In this document: positions 53,532-62,907 of the stretch, piece by piece
Numbering within the stretch: position 1 is the stretch's first letter
Layout: every line of letters starts with the position of its first letter
NCBI GenBank assembly: GCA_963811225.1
Contig: CAWEQO010000012.1
Location: 682,001 to 746,000, forward strand
Direction of reading: 5' to 3'
Source of the DNA: CAWEQO01 sp963811225
Lineage (GTDB): Bacteria > Chloroflexota > Anaerolineae > Anaerolineales > Anaerolineaceae
Length of the DNA stretch: 64,000 nt
Notes under the pieces: model-generated
Database searches by the model: none
Told to the model about the DNA's origin: nothing
Seen by the model: the letters and a program-made list of their open reading frames with translations, nothing else
Made by a program: the position numbers and the translations under genes

Positions 53532-54308
53532 TTACTGCGCTGAGGTTGCCGTTACTTCAATAACAGATGACGTCGACGTGACGGTGCCAGGCGCAGGGGT
53601 GCTGGTCGGTGCCAGCGTTGGAGTGGGGGTGACGATGTTGATCGGGATGACCAGGGTCTGCCCCGCGTAGATCGTGTTCTTATCTTCGAGTAGATCCAGG
53701 TTGTTCTTCCTGTTGTATTCGTTGGTCGCCTTGATGATCTCATCGATGGTGCTGTTGAAGCGCTGAGCGATCACATCCATCGTCTCGCCGGTTTTGATCT
53801 GGTACTCGATCTTGGTTCCGGGAGTCAGGTCGGATGAGATCGGCGTTTCGGTGGGCAGCTGCTGGTTCTGGGTCGGGATCAGGATCTTGTCACCCGGGTT
53901 GATCGGGCAGGTGCCGGGATTGAAGTTGTTCAACGCCAGCAGGACCTCCAGGTCCACCTCGAAGGTGGCGGAGATATCCCAGCAGGTGTCGCCCTCCTGC
54001 ACCTCATACTCAAACGGGCCGGATGGTGTCGACGTTATTGTTACGGTGGGAGTCAGGGTTTCGGTGGGAGTCAGGGTAGCGGTCGCTGTGGGCGTCACCG
54101 GTGTAGCCGTCGATGTGCTCGTTGATGTAGGTGTTGCCGAAGCGAAGAGCGCCATCGCAGGGCGGTTCGGTCCAGTGAACCAAACCACCAGAATGATGAT
54201 TCCAACTGCGACGAGCAGTACTGCCAGCCCCCCGACCACGAACGGCATTATTTGTTGGCGCTTTCGATAAGAATCGATCACGTTTTGGGGAGAATCTTTT
54301 CGAGCCAT
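53532..54308 (-). CDS. Membrane-anchored protein with two LysM domains
   Basis: 258 residues. A cytoplasmic N-terminus of about 20 residues is followed by one membrane helix (PFVVGGLAVLLVAVGIIILVV) and a Thr/Ser/Pro linker. LysM 1 is YEVQEGDTCWDISATFEVDLEVLLALNN..ILIPT; LysM 2 is YQIKTGETMDVIAQRFNSTIDEIIKATN..LVIPI. A second Thr/Pro tail ends it. Expected to bind peptidoglycan or another GlcNAc polymer outside the membrane. Between it and uvrA (54309-54410 is its own upstream side) no other gene is seen. Confidence 0.9.
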   Translation of the reverse strand: MARKDSPQNVIDSYRKRQQIMPFVVGGLAVLLVAVGIIILVVWFTGPNRPAMALFASATPTSTSTSTATPVTPTATATLTPTETLTPTVTITSTPSGPFEYEVQEGDTCWDISATFEVDLEVLLALNNFNPGTCPINPGDKILIPTQNQQLPTETPISSDLTPGTKIEYQIKTGETMDVIAQRFNSTIDEIIKATNEYNRKNNLDLLEDKNTIYAGQTLVIPINIVTPTPTLAPTSTPAPGTVTSTSSVIEVTATSAQ

Positions 54309-54410
54309 AGTTTATCCTGTTTGTTTCCTCGCAGCATAGGCCGGTTGTTGAAGCTTACCGGTGAGCATGAAATGAAGCAAGGGATTGGGATAGCATGTTG
54401 CAGAAGGATT

Positions 54411-57342
54411 TTACCTGATATTTACAGATTCAGCGAGTCCGGCCGAATGATGGTTCTCGCGAAAATATTTGTCAAGGAACTGTCCGGTGAAGGATGCCGG
54501 CTGGGCAACAATCTCTTCCGGTGTTCCGGTCGCGATTAACTCGCCGCCCCGGTCGCCGCCTTCAGGTCCCAAGTCGATGACGTAGTCGGCCACCTTGATG
54601 ATATCCAGGTTGTGCTCGATGATCAAGACCGTGTTGCCGTTCTCGACCAGCTGCTGCAGCACTTCGATCAGCTTGTGCACATCCGCGGCGTGCAGGCCTA
54701 CCGAGGGCTCGTCCAGCACGTACAGGGTCTTGCCGGTCGAACGACGCGACAGCTCACGGGCCAGCTTGACCCGCTGGGCCTCGCCACCCGACAGGGTCGG
54801 TGCGGGCTGCCCGATGCGGATGTAACCCAGCCCAACCTCGTTAAGCGTGCGCAGGCGGCTCATAATTGACGGGAAGGCTGAAAAGACCTCCAGACCCTCT
54901 TCCACGGTCATGTCCAGCACGTCGGCGATGGAGTAGGTCTTGAAACGCACCTGTAAGGTCTCCCGGTTGAAGCGCGAGCCATTACACACATCGCAGGGCA
55001 CGTACACATCCGGCAGGAACTGCATCTCGATCCGCAGCTGTCCCTGGCCCTGGCAGGCCTCACAGCGCCCGCCGTGGACGTTGAATGAAAAGCGCCCAGG
55101 CTTGTAACCGCGCATCTTGCTCTCGGGCAGCTCGGCGAACAGCTTGCGGATCTCGTCGAACATGCCGGTGTAGGTGGCCGGGTTCGAGCGCGGCGTGCGT
55201 CCAATCGGCGACTGATCAATGTTGATGATCTTGTCGATGTGTTCGGTGCCCTCGATGCGGTCGTAGTCGCCGGGTTGGGTATGCGCCCCGTGCAGTTCGC
55301 GCGCCAGGGCGTTGTAGAGCACGTCTACCATCAGGGTCGACTTGCCCGAGCCGGATACGCCGGTGATGCATACCAGCCGTCCCAGCGGGACCTTCACGTC
55401 CAGGTTCTTCAAGTTGTTGGCGCGCGCCCCTACGATCCTGAGCGCCTTGCCGTTGCCTTCGCGACGTTCCGCCGGCATGGGCACCTGCAGGCGGCGAGAC
55501 ATGTACGCCCCGGTCAACGAGTTTGGATTGGCGAGAATATCTTCCACCGTTCCTTCGGCGACCACCTCCCCGCCATGCTCACCCGCCCCCGGCCCCAGGT
55601 CCAAGATCCAATCGGCGCTGCGAATGGTCTCTTCATCATGCTCCACAACCAGGACCGTGTTACCCAGGTTGCGCAGATTTTTGAGGGTCGCCAGCAGGCG
55701 GTCGTTGTCACGCGGATGCAGGCCAATCGAGGGCTCGTCCAGCACGTACAGCACGCCCATCAGCCGCGAGCCGATCTGGGTCGCCAGGCGGATGCGCTGC
55801 GCCTCACCGCCCGAAAGCGAACCGGCTGAGCGATTGAGGGTCAGGTAATCCAGGCCAACGTCCACGAGGAAGCCCAGGCGGCTCTCGATCTCCTTCAAGA
55901 TCCGGCTGGCGATCGCCTTCTGTCGCGACGAGAGCAGCTCAGGGTTGTCGGCCATCTGCCGCTCCCATTCCAGGGTGCGCAGCACCGGCCACTGGGTCAC
56001 CTCGACAATGTTGCTGCCGTTAACGGTCACCGCCAGCACTTCAGGGCGCAGGCGGGTGCCTTTGCAGGTGGGGCAGGCCCGGTCGCTCATATATTCGGAG
56101 ATCTTGTTGCGCATGTAATCCGAGTTGGTTTCGCGGTAACGGCGCTCCAGATTCGGCACCACGCCTTCGAATGTGGTGCGGAATGAGGACTGGCGTTCGT
56201 TGCGGCCGTTCAAGCGCACAGTCACCTCTTCCTCGCCGGTACCGTATAGGATCAGATCCAGCTTTTCCTTCGACAGCTCGGAAACCGGAGCGTCCAGGCT
56301 GATGTGGTAGTGACGCGCAACCGCCTCGATCATCTGCCAGTAGTAGCCGCCCTGCTCGCGCTCGCGGCCGGTGTTCCACTCCAGCGCCACAATTGCGCCT
56401 TCGTTGAGCGAACGCTCGTCATCGGGGATGAGCAGGTTCGGATCGATTTCCAAACGGCTGCCCAGGCCCTGGCAGTCGGGGCAGGCGCCATGCGGGGTGT
56501 TGAACGAAAAGGTGCGTGGCTCGATCTCCGGCAGGCTCACGCCGTGCTCCGGGCACGCCAGGTGCTCTGAGTAGAACAGGTCTTGCGGCGGATCGACCGA
56601 TAGAATTCTGGATCGTCAAGTAGCCCTCGCCCACCTTCAGCGACGTCTCGACCGAATCGGTCAGGCGCGAGCGGGCGGTCTTTTCCTCTTCTTCCGTCTC
56701 GGCTTTGCGCAGGACCAGGCGGTCGACCACCGCCTCGATCGTGTGGATCTTGTAGCGGTCAAGCTTAATCTCGTCGTCCAGACTGTACACCGTACCATCC
56801 ACCCTCACCCGTGCAAACCCGGCCTTGCGGACCTCGTCGAAGACCGCCTGATAGGTGCCCTTACGGGCGCGCACGACCGGCGCCAGCAGCAGCAGGCGGC
56901 TGTCATCCGGCAGCTGCTCAATGCTGTCCACGATCTCTTGAGCGGACTGCTTGACGACCTCACGACCGCATATCGGGCAGTGTGGGATGCCAATGCGCGC
57001 GAACAGCAGGCGCAGATAATCATAGATCTCGGTCACCGTGCCGACCGTTGAACGCGGGTTGTGTGAGGTAGCCTTCTGGTCGATGGAGACAGCCGGGGAA
57101 AGCCCTTCGATGTAGTCCACGTCGGGCTTGTCCATTTGCCCCAGGAACTGGCGCGCGTACGCCGACAGCGATTCGACATACCGCCGCTGCCCCTCGGCAA
57201 AGATCGTGTCGAATGCCAGAGAGGATTTACCCGACCCGGATAAACCGGTAATCACGACAAACTTATCGCGAGGAATTTCAACCGATATATTTTTGAGGTT
57301 GTGTTGACGTGCGCCAACCACACGAATACTGTTTTGCGACAT
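54411..57342 (-). CDS. uvrA: Excinuclease ABC subunit A, one frameshift
   Basis: The damage-recognition ATPase of nucleotide excision repair. The start at 57342 (MSQNSIRVVGARQHNLKN) has AAGGTG upstream. The first half holds GLSGSGKSSLAFDT and CPICGR. After GEGYLTIQN the frame breaks at GAATTC (56603-56608); dropping one T gives LSVDPPQDLFYSEHLACPEHG and joins the second half. That half holds CPTCKGTRL, LSGGEAQRIRLA, GVSGSGKSTLMVDV, CEACQGQG and a second LSGGEAQRVKLA. Corrected length is about 976 residues. All functional motifs survive, so a sequencing error or very recent mutation is likely. Confidence 0.93.
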
Positions 57343-57529
57343 ACCACACCTTTCGCTCGCAATCAACGATTGCAGATCTTACGGGAAAGCAACCGGCAAA
57401 CGCCGGAGAATTAGAACAATATAGAACAGTTATTATATCACTTCCGAGGCTATTAATGAAGGGACTGTTTCACGCTGCAGAATTTATTGACGTCCTGCCT
57501 CCTGCAGCGTCCTCTGGGGTTGTATACGA

Positions 57530-57535
57530 TATAAT
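57530..57535 (+). promoter_or_regulatory. Candidate -10 element for the MFS gene
   Basis: TATAAT 65 bp before the ATG at 57600, in the 257-base gap between divergent uvrA and the MFS gene. No good -35 is seen at normal spacing. Confidence 0.4.
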
Positions 57536-57599
57536 CATCTTGTCCTACGAGCAAGGCTCTCAGAACCCTATCAAAGATAGAACCGAGCGAGAATACCAC

Positions 57600-58895
57600 A
57601 TGCAAACCTCTCAAAGTAAACGAGCCATCTGGGCCTGGACCATGTATGACTGGGCCAACTCCGCCTTCGCCACCACCATTATGGCGGCGGTCCTGCCGGT
57701 GTATTACTCCACCGTAGCCGCCTCCATCCTGGCGCCCAACGTTGCAACCGCCTACTGGGCCTACACGACCTCGATCGCCCTGCTGATAACGGCCGTGATC
57801 AGCCCGATCCTGGGGGCAGTGGCCGACTTTCAGGGCGCCAAGAAACGCTACCTGGCAGCATTCATGTTCATCGGCATCACCGGCACAGCGCTGTTGTTCT
57901 TCATCCGCACCGGTGATTGGATGCTGGCTTCGTTGTTCTTCATCATTGGCAATATCGGGTTCTCAGGCTCGCTGGTTTTCTACAATTCGCTTCTGCCGCA
58001 CATCTCCACCTCCGAAACCATCGACCAGGTCTCCTCGCGCGGCTATGCCATGGGCTACATCGGCGGCGGACTGCTGCTGGCGATCAACCTGGGTATGATC
58101 CTGTTTGCCCCGGAAGAATTGACCGGGCTCATGACCCGTCTGGCATTCCTGAGCGTGGCGATTTGGTGGCTGGTGTTCTCCTTCCCGATCCTGCGCTACG
58201 TCTCTGAGCCGCAGCGTCGCGTCCGGCCCGGTGAAGAAGGCCTTTCGGCCATCCAGGCCAGCTTCAACCGCCTGGGGCGCACCTTCCGCGACCTGCGCAG
58301 TTACCGGGAGTTGTTCCTGTTCCTGATCGCTTTCTGGTTCTACAATAACGGCATCGGCACGATCATCATTATGGCCACCATCTACGGCGCGGAGATCGGC
58401 ATTGGTCAGACCACGCTGATCGGCACACTGCTGATGGTGCAGTTCCTGGCGGCGCCGTTTGCCTTCCTGTTTGGCTGGCTGGCCAAGAAGATCGGCACCC
58501 GCAACAGCATCTATCTGGCCCTGGCAATCTACACGCTGATCGCCATCGCCGGATATTTTTTGCAGTATGAGTGGCAGTTCTGGGCGCTGGGCGCCATGGT
58601 AGCCACCGTGCAGGGCGGCAGCCAGGCCCTCAGCCGCTCGCTGCTGGCGCGCATGATGCCTGCCAGCAAATCGGCCGAGTTCTTCGGCTTCTTCAGCGTT
58701 AGCGAGAAGTTTGCCGGAATCGCAGGCCCAGCCCTGTTCGGCTTTGTCTCGCAGTTGGCCGGCGGAAGCCGTCTGAGCATTGTCTCGCTGATCATCTTCT
58801 TCGTGATCGGCGGTATCCTGCTCAGCATGGTCAACGTCGACAAAGGCATCGCCATGGCAAAGCTCGAAGAGAGCGAGATGGAGCCGGCGAATTAA
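57600..58895 (+). CDS. MFS transporter, UMF1/Atg22-like
   Basis: 431 residues from the ATG at 57600; the open frame reaches back to 57309 but that part overlaps uvrA and its promoter. It begins RAIWAWTMYDWANSAFATTIM, the signature of the UMF1 (Atg22-like) family, and has eleven to twelve membrane helices. SRGYAMGYIGGGLLLAINL and MMPASKSAEFFGFFSVSEKFAG are other family stretches. Yeast Atg22 exports amino acids from the vacuole; bacterial substrates are not known. It ends in a hairpin shared with the convergent gene. Confidence 0.88.
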   Translation: MQTSQSKRAIWAWTMYDWANSAFATTIMAAVLPVYYSTVAASILAPNVATAYWAYTTSIALLITAVISPILGAVADFQGAKKRYLAAFMFIGITGTALLFFIRTGDWMLASLFFIIGNIGFSGSLVFYNSLLPHISTSETIDQVSSRGYAMGYIGGGLLLAINLGMILFAPEELTGLMTRLAFLSVAIWWLVFSFPILRYVSEPQRRVRPGEEGLSAIQASFNRLGRTFRDLRSYRELFLFLIAFWFYNNGIGTIIIMATIYGAEIGIGQTTLIGTLLMVQFLAAPFAFLFGWLAKKIGTRNSIYLALAIYTLIAIAGYFLQYEWQFWALGAMVATVQGGSQALSRSLLARMMPASKSAEFFGFFSVSEKFAGIAGPALFGFVSQLAGGSRLSIVSLIIFFVIGGILLSMVNVDKGIAMAKLEESEMEPAN

Positions 58896-58905
58896 GATCG
58901 CAGAT

Positions 58906-58943
58906 AGCAGAGAGCAGCCAATGCACATGGACTGCTCTCTGCT
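58906..58943. terminator. Hairpin between convergent genes
   Basis: Twelve perfect pairs (58906-58917 with 58932-58943), loop of 14, exactly filling the gap between the MFS gene and the minus-strand membrane-protein gene. Confidence 0.75.
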
Positions 58944-58946
58944 CTC

Positions 58947-59807
58947 TCAATCCCCAATCTTCAAATACTCCGGATTCTTCTCCCCCAGCAGCCCCATCAC
59001 CAGGTGATACAGTGTATACAGCTCCAGGGAGAACGGTAAATAACCGCCATAACCGAGCAGCGGCATCTCGAACACGTGCAGCACGTTGGCATACGGGATC
59101 AAGTACACCCACTTTGGATACGAAAAATAATTCCACATCTCCCAGAAGAAGCCGGTCAGCAGCGCCCCACACCACAGGGCGATGACCGGGCGCCAATCGC
59201 CCCGACCGGTGTAACGCGTCACGCTGCGGAAGCCGAGCCAGATGTTGACCGGCTCCAGGATGAAGAACAGCGACAGCCAGAAGAACGGGAAGAACAGCTG
59301 CGGCCACACCAGCAGCAGCGCCAGCATCAACACGCCCAGGATAAAGAAAACCAACGTGGTGCGCCGGTCACCGCGGATGACCGGGCCCTTGCCGAGCTTT
59401 TGGATAAATCCCATCCCGGCAAACAGCTCCGCCGTGCTGAAGATCGCCGGGATCACCACCGAGAAGTTGAAGCTTGCCAGCAGGAAGAATGCCAGCGGGC
59501 TGAAAAGCTCGGCTCCATCATACTGCCAGTTATGCACCCGCAGGTTGACCAGCTCAAACACCCACCACAATGGGATCGATAGGGCGAACAGGCCCAGGTA
59601 GCGCAGCCGGCTGCGCGCAAACAGCGAGGTACCTCGCAGGCGGTAGCCGAGGGCGTCCATCGTCAGGGAATAGCCCACCCACATCGGGAAAAAGGCCCAG
59701 GCCGTGCGCAGACCGGGTAAAACCCAGTTGACCGGCCAAAAAATGATGAGAAGCAGTAGTCCAACCCAGCCGTGCCGGGGAAACACCTTCGCTTGCGTGG
59801 CGTCCAT
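58947..59807 (-). CDS. Polytopic membrane protein of unknown function
   Basis: 286 residues from the ATG at 59807, chosen because GGGAGGTGAGG lies directly upstream; the longer frame to 59837 would start before this site. About seven to eight membrane helices, with conserved-looking aromatic stretches (WVGYSLTMDALGYRLRG, WWVFELVNLRVHNWQYDG, GFFWEMWNYFSYPKWVY). Glu and Trp/His residues inside helices suggest a binding role. I do not recognise the family. Convergent to the MFS gene and in the same direction as ruvA, but separated from it by a hairpin. Confidence 0.75.
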   Translation of the reverse strand: MDATQAKVFPRHGWVGLLLLIIFWPVNWVLPGLRTAWAFFPMWVGYSLTMDALGYRLRGTSLFARSRLRYLGLFALSIPLWWVFELVNLRVHNWQYDGAELFSPLAFFLLASFNFSVVIPAIFSTAELFAGMGFIQKLGKGPVIRGDRRTTLVFFILGVLMLALLLVWPQLFFPFFWLSLFFILEPVNIWLGFRSVTRYTGRGDWRPVIALWCGALLTGFFWEMWNYFSYPKWVYLIPYANVLHVFEMPLLGYGGYLPFSLELYTLYHLVMGLLGEKNPEYLKIGD

Positions 59808-59876
59808 CCTCACCTCCCTAATTTCAAGCACTACCATTATACAAAAAGAGCGAAACCTGGAGCCGCTGAGATTTTA

Positions 59877-59911
59877 AAGAGACAGAGAGTAGAAGTCACT
59901 CTCTGTCTCTT
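59877..59911 (-). terminator. Hairpin after ruvA
   Basis: Fourteen perfect pairs (59877-59890 with 59898-59911), loop of seven, 52 bp past the ruvA stop. It follows the yebC-ruvC-trmH-ruvA transcript; on the minus strand a run of A and T (TTTAAAAT) follows. Confidence 0.75.
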
Positions 59912-59962
59912 GGCTGTCTGAGGATCAAAAAAGATTTTGCTGCGCCTTTGCGTTTCGCTCTC

Positions 59963-60538
59963 TTATCCAGAGAAATACTGCAAAGCCACCCGCAGCTTTT
60001 CCTCTACGTCGTTGGGCGTATCTCTGGGTATGGACTGGACTGCCCGCTGCGCCTCCACGATGCTGTAACCTAGCGCAGTCAGCGCCTCCAACACCTCGGT
60101 ATCGATATCGGTAGACGGCATAAACTCCAACGTCAGGCCTTCGCCGACCTTGCCCTGCAGGTACAGGTTGATCTTCTGCCCGGTCTTCTTACCCACCCCC
60201 GGCACGCGCCCGAAAATCTCGGGCTGCTCGCTCAGCACCGCCCGACGGATGGAGTCAACCGACAGGTGCGACAGGATCGACATCGCCAGCCGTGGCCCAA
60301 CTCCGTTGACGCCCAGCAGCAGCAGGAAAAAGCTGCGCTCCTCCTCGTGCTCGAAGCCGTACAGGGTCAGCGCATCTTCACGCACCACGAGATAGGTGTG
60401 CAGGAACAACTGCTCGCCAATGCGCACCTGGCTCCGCACCGAGGGGAACACGTAGACCAGCAGCCCCACCCCACCCATCGAGATGACCAGGGTATCTTCA
60501 CCTGCGGAGATAACCTCACCTTGAACGCTTGCAATCAT
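59963..60538 (-). CDS. ruvA: Holliday junction branch migration protein RuvA
   Basis: 191 residues. The OB-fold N-domain (MIASVQGEVISAGEDTLVISMGGVGLLVYV) is followed by helix-hairpin-helix motifs (LLGVNGVGPRLAMSILS and GRVPGVGKKTGQKI) and a small C-terminal domain that contacts RuvB. It binds four-way junctions. It starts directly after the trmH stop. ruvB is not in the window. Confidence 0.96.
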   Translation of the reverse strand: MIASVQGEVISAGEDTLVISMGGVGLLVYVFPSVRSQVRIGEQLFLHTYLVVREDALTLYGFEHEEERSFFLLLLGVNGVGPRLAMSILSHLSVDSIRRAVLSEQPEIFGRVPGVGKKTGQKINLYLQGKVGEGLTLEFMPSTDIDTEVLEALTALGYSIVEAQRAVQSIPRDTPNDVEEKLRVALQYFSG

Positions 60539-61339
60539 TTATCGAACCCTTCGATGTTGGTTGAAAATCTCGTATAAAACCACGGCCGTGGCGACCGCCA
60601 GGTTAAGCGAATCGCTGCGGCCAACCATGGGAATGCGCACAATTGTATCGCAAATTGCGACGTGATGCTCCAGCAGCCCGTGGCGCTCACTGCCCATCAG
60701 CAGAACCACAGCCTGCGGGTACACCGCCGCCTGGTAATCGACTGCGCCCCGGTCTGAGGTGCCGATCAGCGGCGCTCCGGTGGCCCGCTTCCACTCGGCA
60801 AAGTTTGGGAAGGGCGCTTTGACCAGCTTCTGCGAGAAGATTGCGCCCATGCTGGCGCGCACCGTCGCCGGATCGTATGGGTCGGTGGATTGGTCCAGCA
60901 GGATGATACCCGCTCCACCAACGCCGTCCAGCGTGCGCAGGATCGTGCCCAGGTTGCCCGGGTCGGCGACTGCATCCAGCGCCACCCAGGATGAGCCACC
61001 CGCCAGCTGCACTCGCTCGAGCGGCAGCCAACGCTGGCGTACCAGCGCGGCGATGCCCTGGGGGCCTTCTTTGAGCGCCATGCTCTTGAACACCTGCCCG
61101 CCGACCTCCAGGATTGGCGCGCCCTGCCGGCGCTGCAATTCGACCAGATCTTGCCCAAATTCGCTTACCAGCAGCTCAGGGGAGACGATCCAACTGTCGA
61201 TCTCCCAACCCGCTTCGACCGCCTCTCCGGCGATTCGCAGCCCCTCCACGTAAAACAGCCCGCTCTGCTGGCGCTCCTTGCGGTCGCGCTGCAGTTTGCG
61301 GGCCAGTTTTATTCGTGGATTGGAGGTGCTGGTGATCAC
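60539..61339 (-). CDS. TrmH/SpoU family RNA 2'-O-methyltransferase
   Basis: 266 residues with the GTG at 61339 as start, which overlaps the ruvC stop by four bases (GTGA); an in-frame ATG at 61393 would overlap ruvC by 58 bp. The N-terminal substrate-binding domain begins VITSTSNPRIKLARKLQRDRKER. The knotted SpoU domain has VALDAVADPGNLGTILRTLDG (motif 1), LLMGSERHGL (motif 2) and RIPMVGRSDSLNLAVATAVVLYE (motif 3). It methylates rRNA or tRNA; target unknown. Its insertion between ruvC and ruvA is uncommon. Confidence 0.92.
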   Translation of the reverse strand: MITSTSNPRIKLARKLQRDRKERQQSGLFYVEGLRIAGEAVEAGWEIDSWIVSPELLVSEFGQDLVELQRRQGAPILEVGGQVFKSMALKEGPQGIAALVRQRWLPLERVQLAGGSSWVALDAVADPGNLGTILRTLDGVGGAGIILLDQSTDPYDPATVRASMGAIFSQKLVKAPFPNFAEWKRATGAPLIGTSDRGAVDYQAAVYPQAVVLLMGSERHGLLEHHVAICDTIVRIPMVGRSDSLNLAVATAVVLYEIFNQHRRVR

Positions 61340-61842
61340 AAATCTTCTTCCCACCCTGTCAGGCTCTTCATCCGACTCGAATGCAGGTGGCAAATTGCCA
61401 CCGCCAACGCATCCGCAGCGTCGTCCGGCTGCGGGATGCTCTCTAACGACAGCAGCATCGTCACCATTTGCTGCACTTGCTTCTTTTCCGCGCCGCCATA
61501 ACCCACCACCGCCTGCTTGACGTCCATGGGATTGTACTCCCCAACGGGGAGACCCGCCTGAGCCAGCGCCAGCAGGATCACGCCGCGCGCCTGACCTACT
61601 GCGATTGCGGTGGTCACATTCCGCTGAAAAAAAAGCTTCTCCACCGCGCCGCTGTCGGGACGATGGAGAAGCAAGATTTGCTGCAGTTCGGTGTACAGCT
61701 GCAATAAGCGCTGCTCTGGCGGAGTGTGCGGCGGCGTCTCGATCACACCATAAGTGAGCGTGTCCAGGTTGCCCTCTGGCGTCTCGCGTATCAGTCCATA
61801 ACCGGTGCGCGCAGTGCCTGGATCGATGCCGATGACCAGCAT
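61336..61842 (-). CDS. ruvC: Crossover junction endodeoxyribonuclease RuvC
   Basis: 168 residues. The RNase-H-like fold opens MLVIGIDPGTARTGYG (catalytic Asp7). AVEKLFFQRNVTTAIAVGQARG holds the second acidic residue, and PDDAADALAVAICH the last pair. It cuts Holliday junctions. Three bases separate it from the yebC stop. Confidence 0.96.
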   Translation of the reverse strand: MLVIGIDPGTARTGYGLIRETPEGNLDTLTYGVIETPPHTPPEQRLLQLYTELQQILLLHRPDSGAVEKLFFQRNVTTAIAVGQARGVILLALAQAGLPVGEYNPMDVKQAVVGYGGAEKKQVQQMVTMLLSLESIPQPDDAADALAVAICHLHSSRMKSLTGWEEDL

Positions 61843-61845
61843 GGA

Positions 61846-62601
61846 TTACTCGGTCTCCAGGGCCGTCATGGCCTCCTCGGAGATGTGCAGGTTGGAGTAT
61901 ACATTCTGCACGTCATCCAGGTCTTCCAGCGATTCGATGGTGCGCACAACCTGCATGGTCGCGTCCACGTCCAGATCCATTTCCTGATTGGGCATCATGC
62001 GCAGCTCTGCCTCTTCCGGCTGGATCTTAGCGGCGCGCAAGCGGTCGGACAGGGTCTTGAAGGCTTCCACCGGCGCAACAATCTCGATGATTTCTTCATC
62101 CATGTCCACGTCGTCCGCCCCGCCCTCGACTGCCATCTCGAACACGTTGTCGAAATCGGCCTTGTTGGACGGGATGCTGAAATAAGCGGCTCGCCTGAAC
62201 TGCCAGGCAACGGAGCCGGCCTCACCCATGCTTCCGCCCCCCTTGGTCAAAATGTGGCGAAGTTCAGCAACCGTGCGATTGCGATTTTCGGTCAGGCATT
62301 CGATCATCAAAGCCACACCATGAGGTCCATACCCTTCGTAGAACACCTCTTCATAGGTTTCGCCGTCTTTGCCTTCACCTGTGCCACGCTTAATGGCGCG
62401 CTCAATGTTCTCTTTGGGCATATTCTGGTTGCGGGCGCGCTCAACTGCTAGCCGCAGGCGAAAGTTGGTTTCGGAATCCCCGCCGCCCTCTCGCGACGCC
62501 ATGAGAATTTCGCGCGTTAATCGCGTGAAGATCTTGCCTCTCTTGGCATCCTCAGCGCCTTTCTTGCGCTTAATAGTTGACCACTTTGAGTGACCGGACA
62601 T
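61846..62601 (-). CDS. yebC: YebC/TACO1 family protein
   Basis: 251 residues with AGGAG before the ATG. It begins MSGHSKWSTIKRKKGAEDAKRGKIFT, the family signature, and has FEGYGPHGVA-like FYEGYGPHGVALMIEC and GGSMGEAGSVAWQF. Members act as transcription factors or help ribosomes pass proline stretches. First gene of the ruv group, as in many bacteria. Confidence 0.96.
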   Translation of the reverse strand: MSGHSKWSTIKRKKGAEDAKRGKIFTRLTREILMASREGGGDSETNFRLRLAVERARNQNMPKENIERAIKRGTGEGKDGETYEEVFYEGYGPHGVALMIECLTENRNRTVAELRHILTKGGGSMGEAGSVAWQFRRAAYFSIPSNKADFDNVFEMAVEGGADDVDMDEEIIEIVAPVEAFKTLSDRLRAAKIQPEEAELRMMPNQEMDLDVDATMQVVRTIESLEDLDDVQNVYSNLHISEEAMTALETE

Positions 62602-62907
62602 ACTTCATATCTCCTAAAGATCTATCGGGATGAGCAAATTTTTAGAATTTCTCTTGCTCGCATTATACCATAACGGGCACTTTTCTCTAAATTAGAGAGT
62701 AGAGGATTAGTGCGATGAGGTGGGATGCGCTTTGGAAGAGCGCCTACCTGACCGGCCCTGGAAGACATACCAATCCGAGGGGATGCTCCCTGAATAACAG
62801 AATCGCAAGCTTACCTGTTCAGTTACAAATACCCATTGAATTATTACCATTTTATTACTAGAATATATCCATACAAATACTTTTATAAAACTATAGGGGT
62901 ATAAATA
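62602..62907. promoter_or_regulatory. Divergent yebC/sortase-like intergenic region
   Basis: 306 bases without a gene. The left part has the yebC ribosome site. The middle is GC-rich with a weak GCGCTTT/AAGAGCGC stem near 62728-62742. The right 90 bases are strongly AT-rich with TATAAA near 62883 and AGGGG eight bases before the ATG at 62908. No RNA gene is recognised. Confidence 0.4.

Noticed and set aside
57309..57599. 97-codon N-terminal extension of the MFS transporter
   Set aside because: It overlaps the uvrA start and its own promoter region, has no family similarity, and the protein start MQTSQSKRAIWAWTMYDWAN is the natural one.
62700..62830. Small RNA gene in the yebC upstream region
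   Set aside because: CCTGACCGGCCCTGGAAG looked faintly like an SRP core but lacks the paired helix and tetraloop order, so it is not supported.
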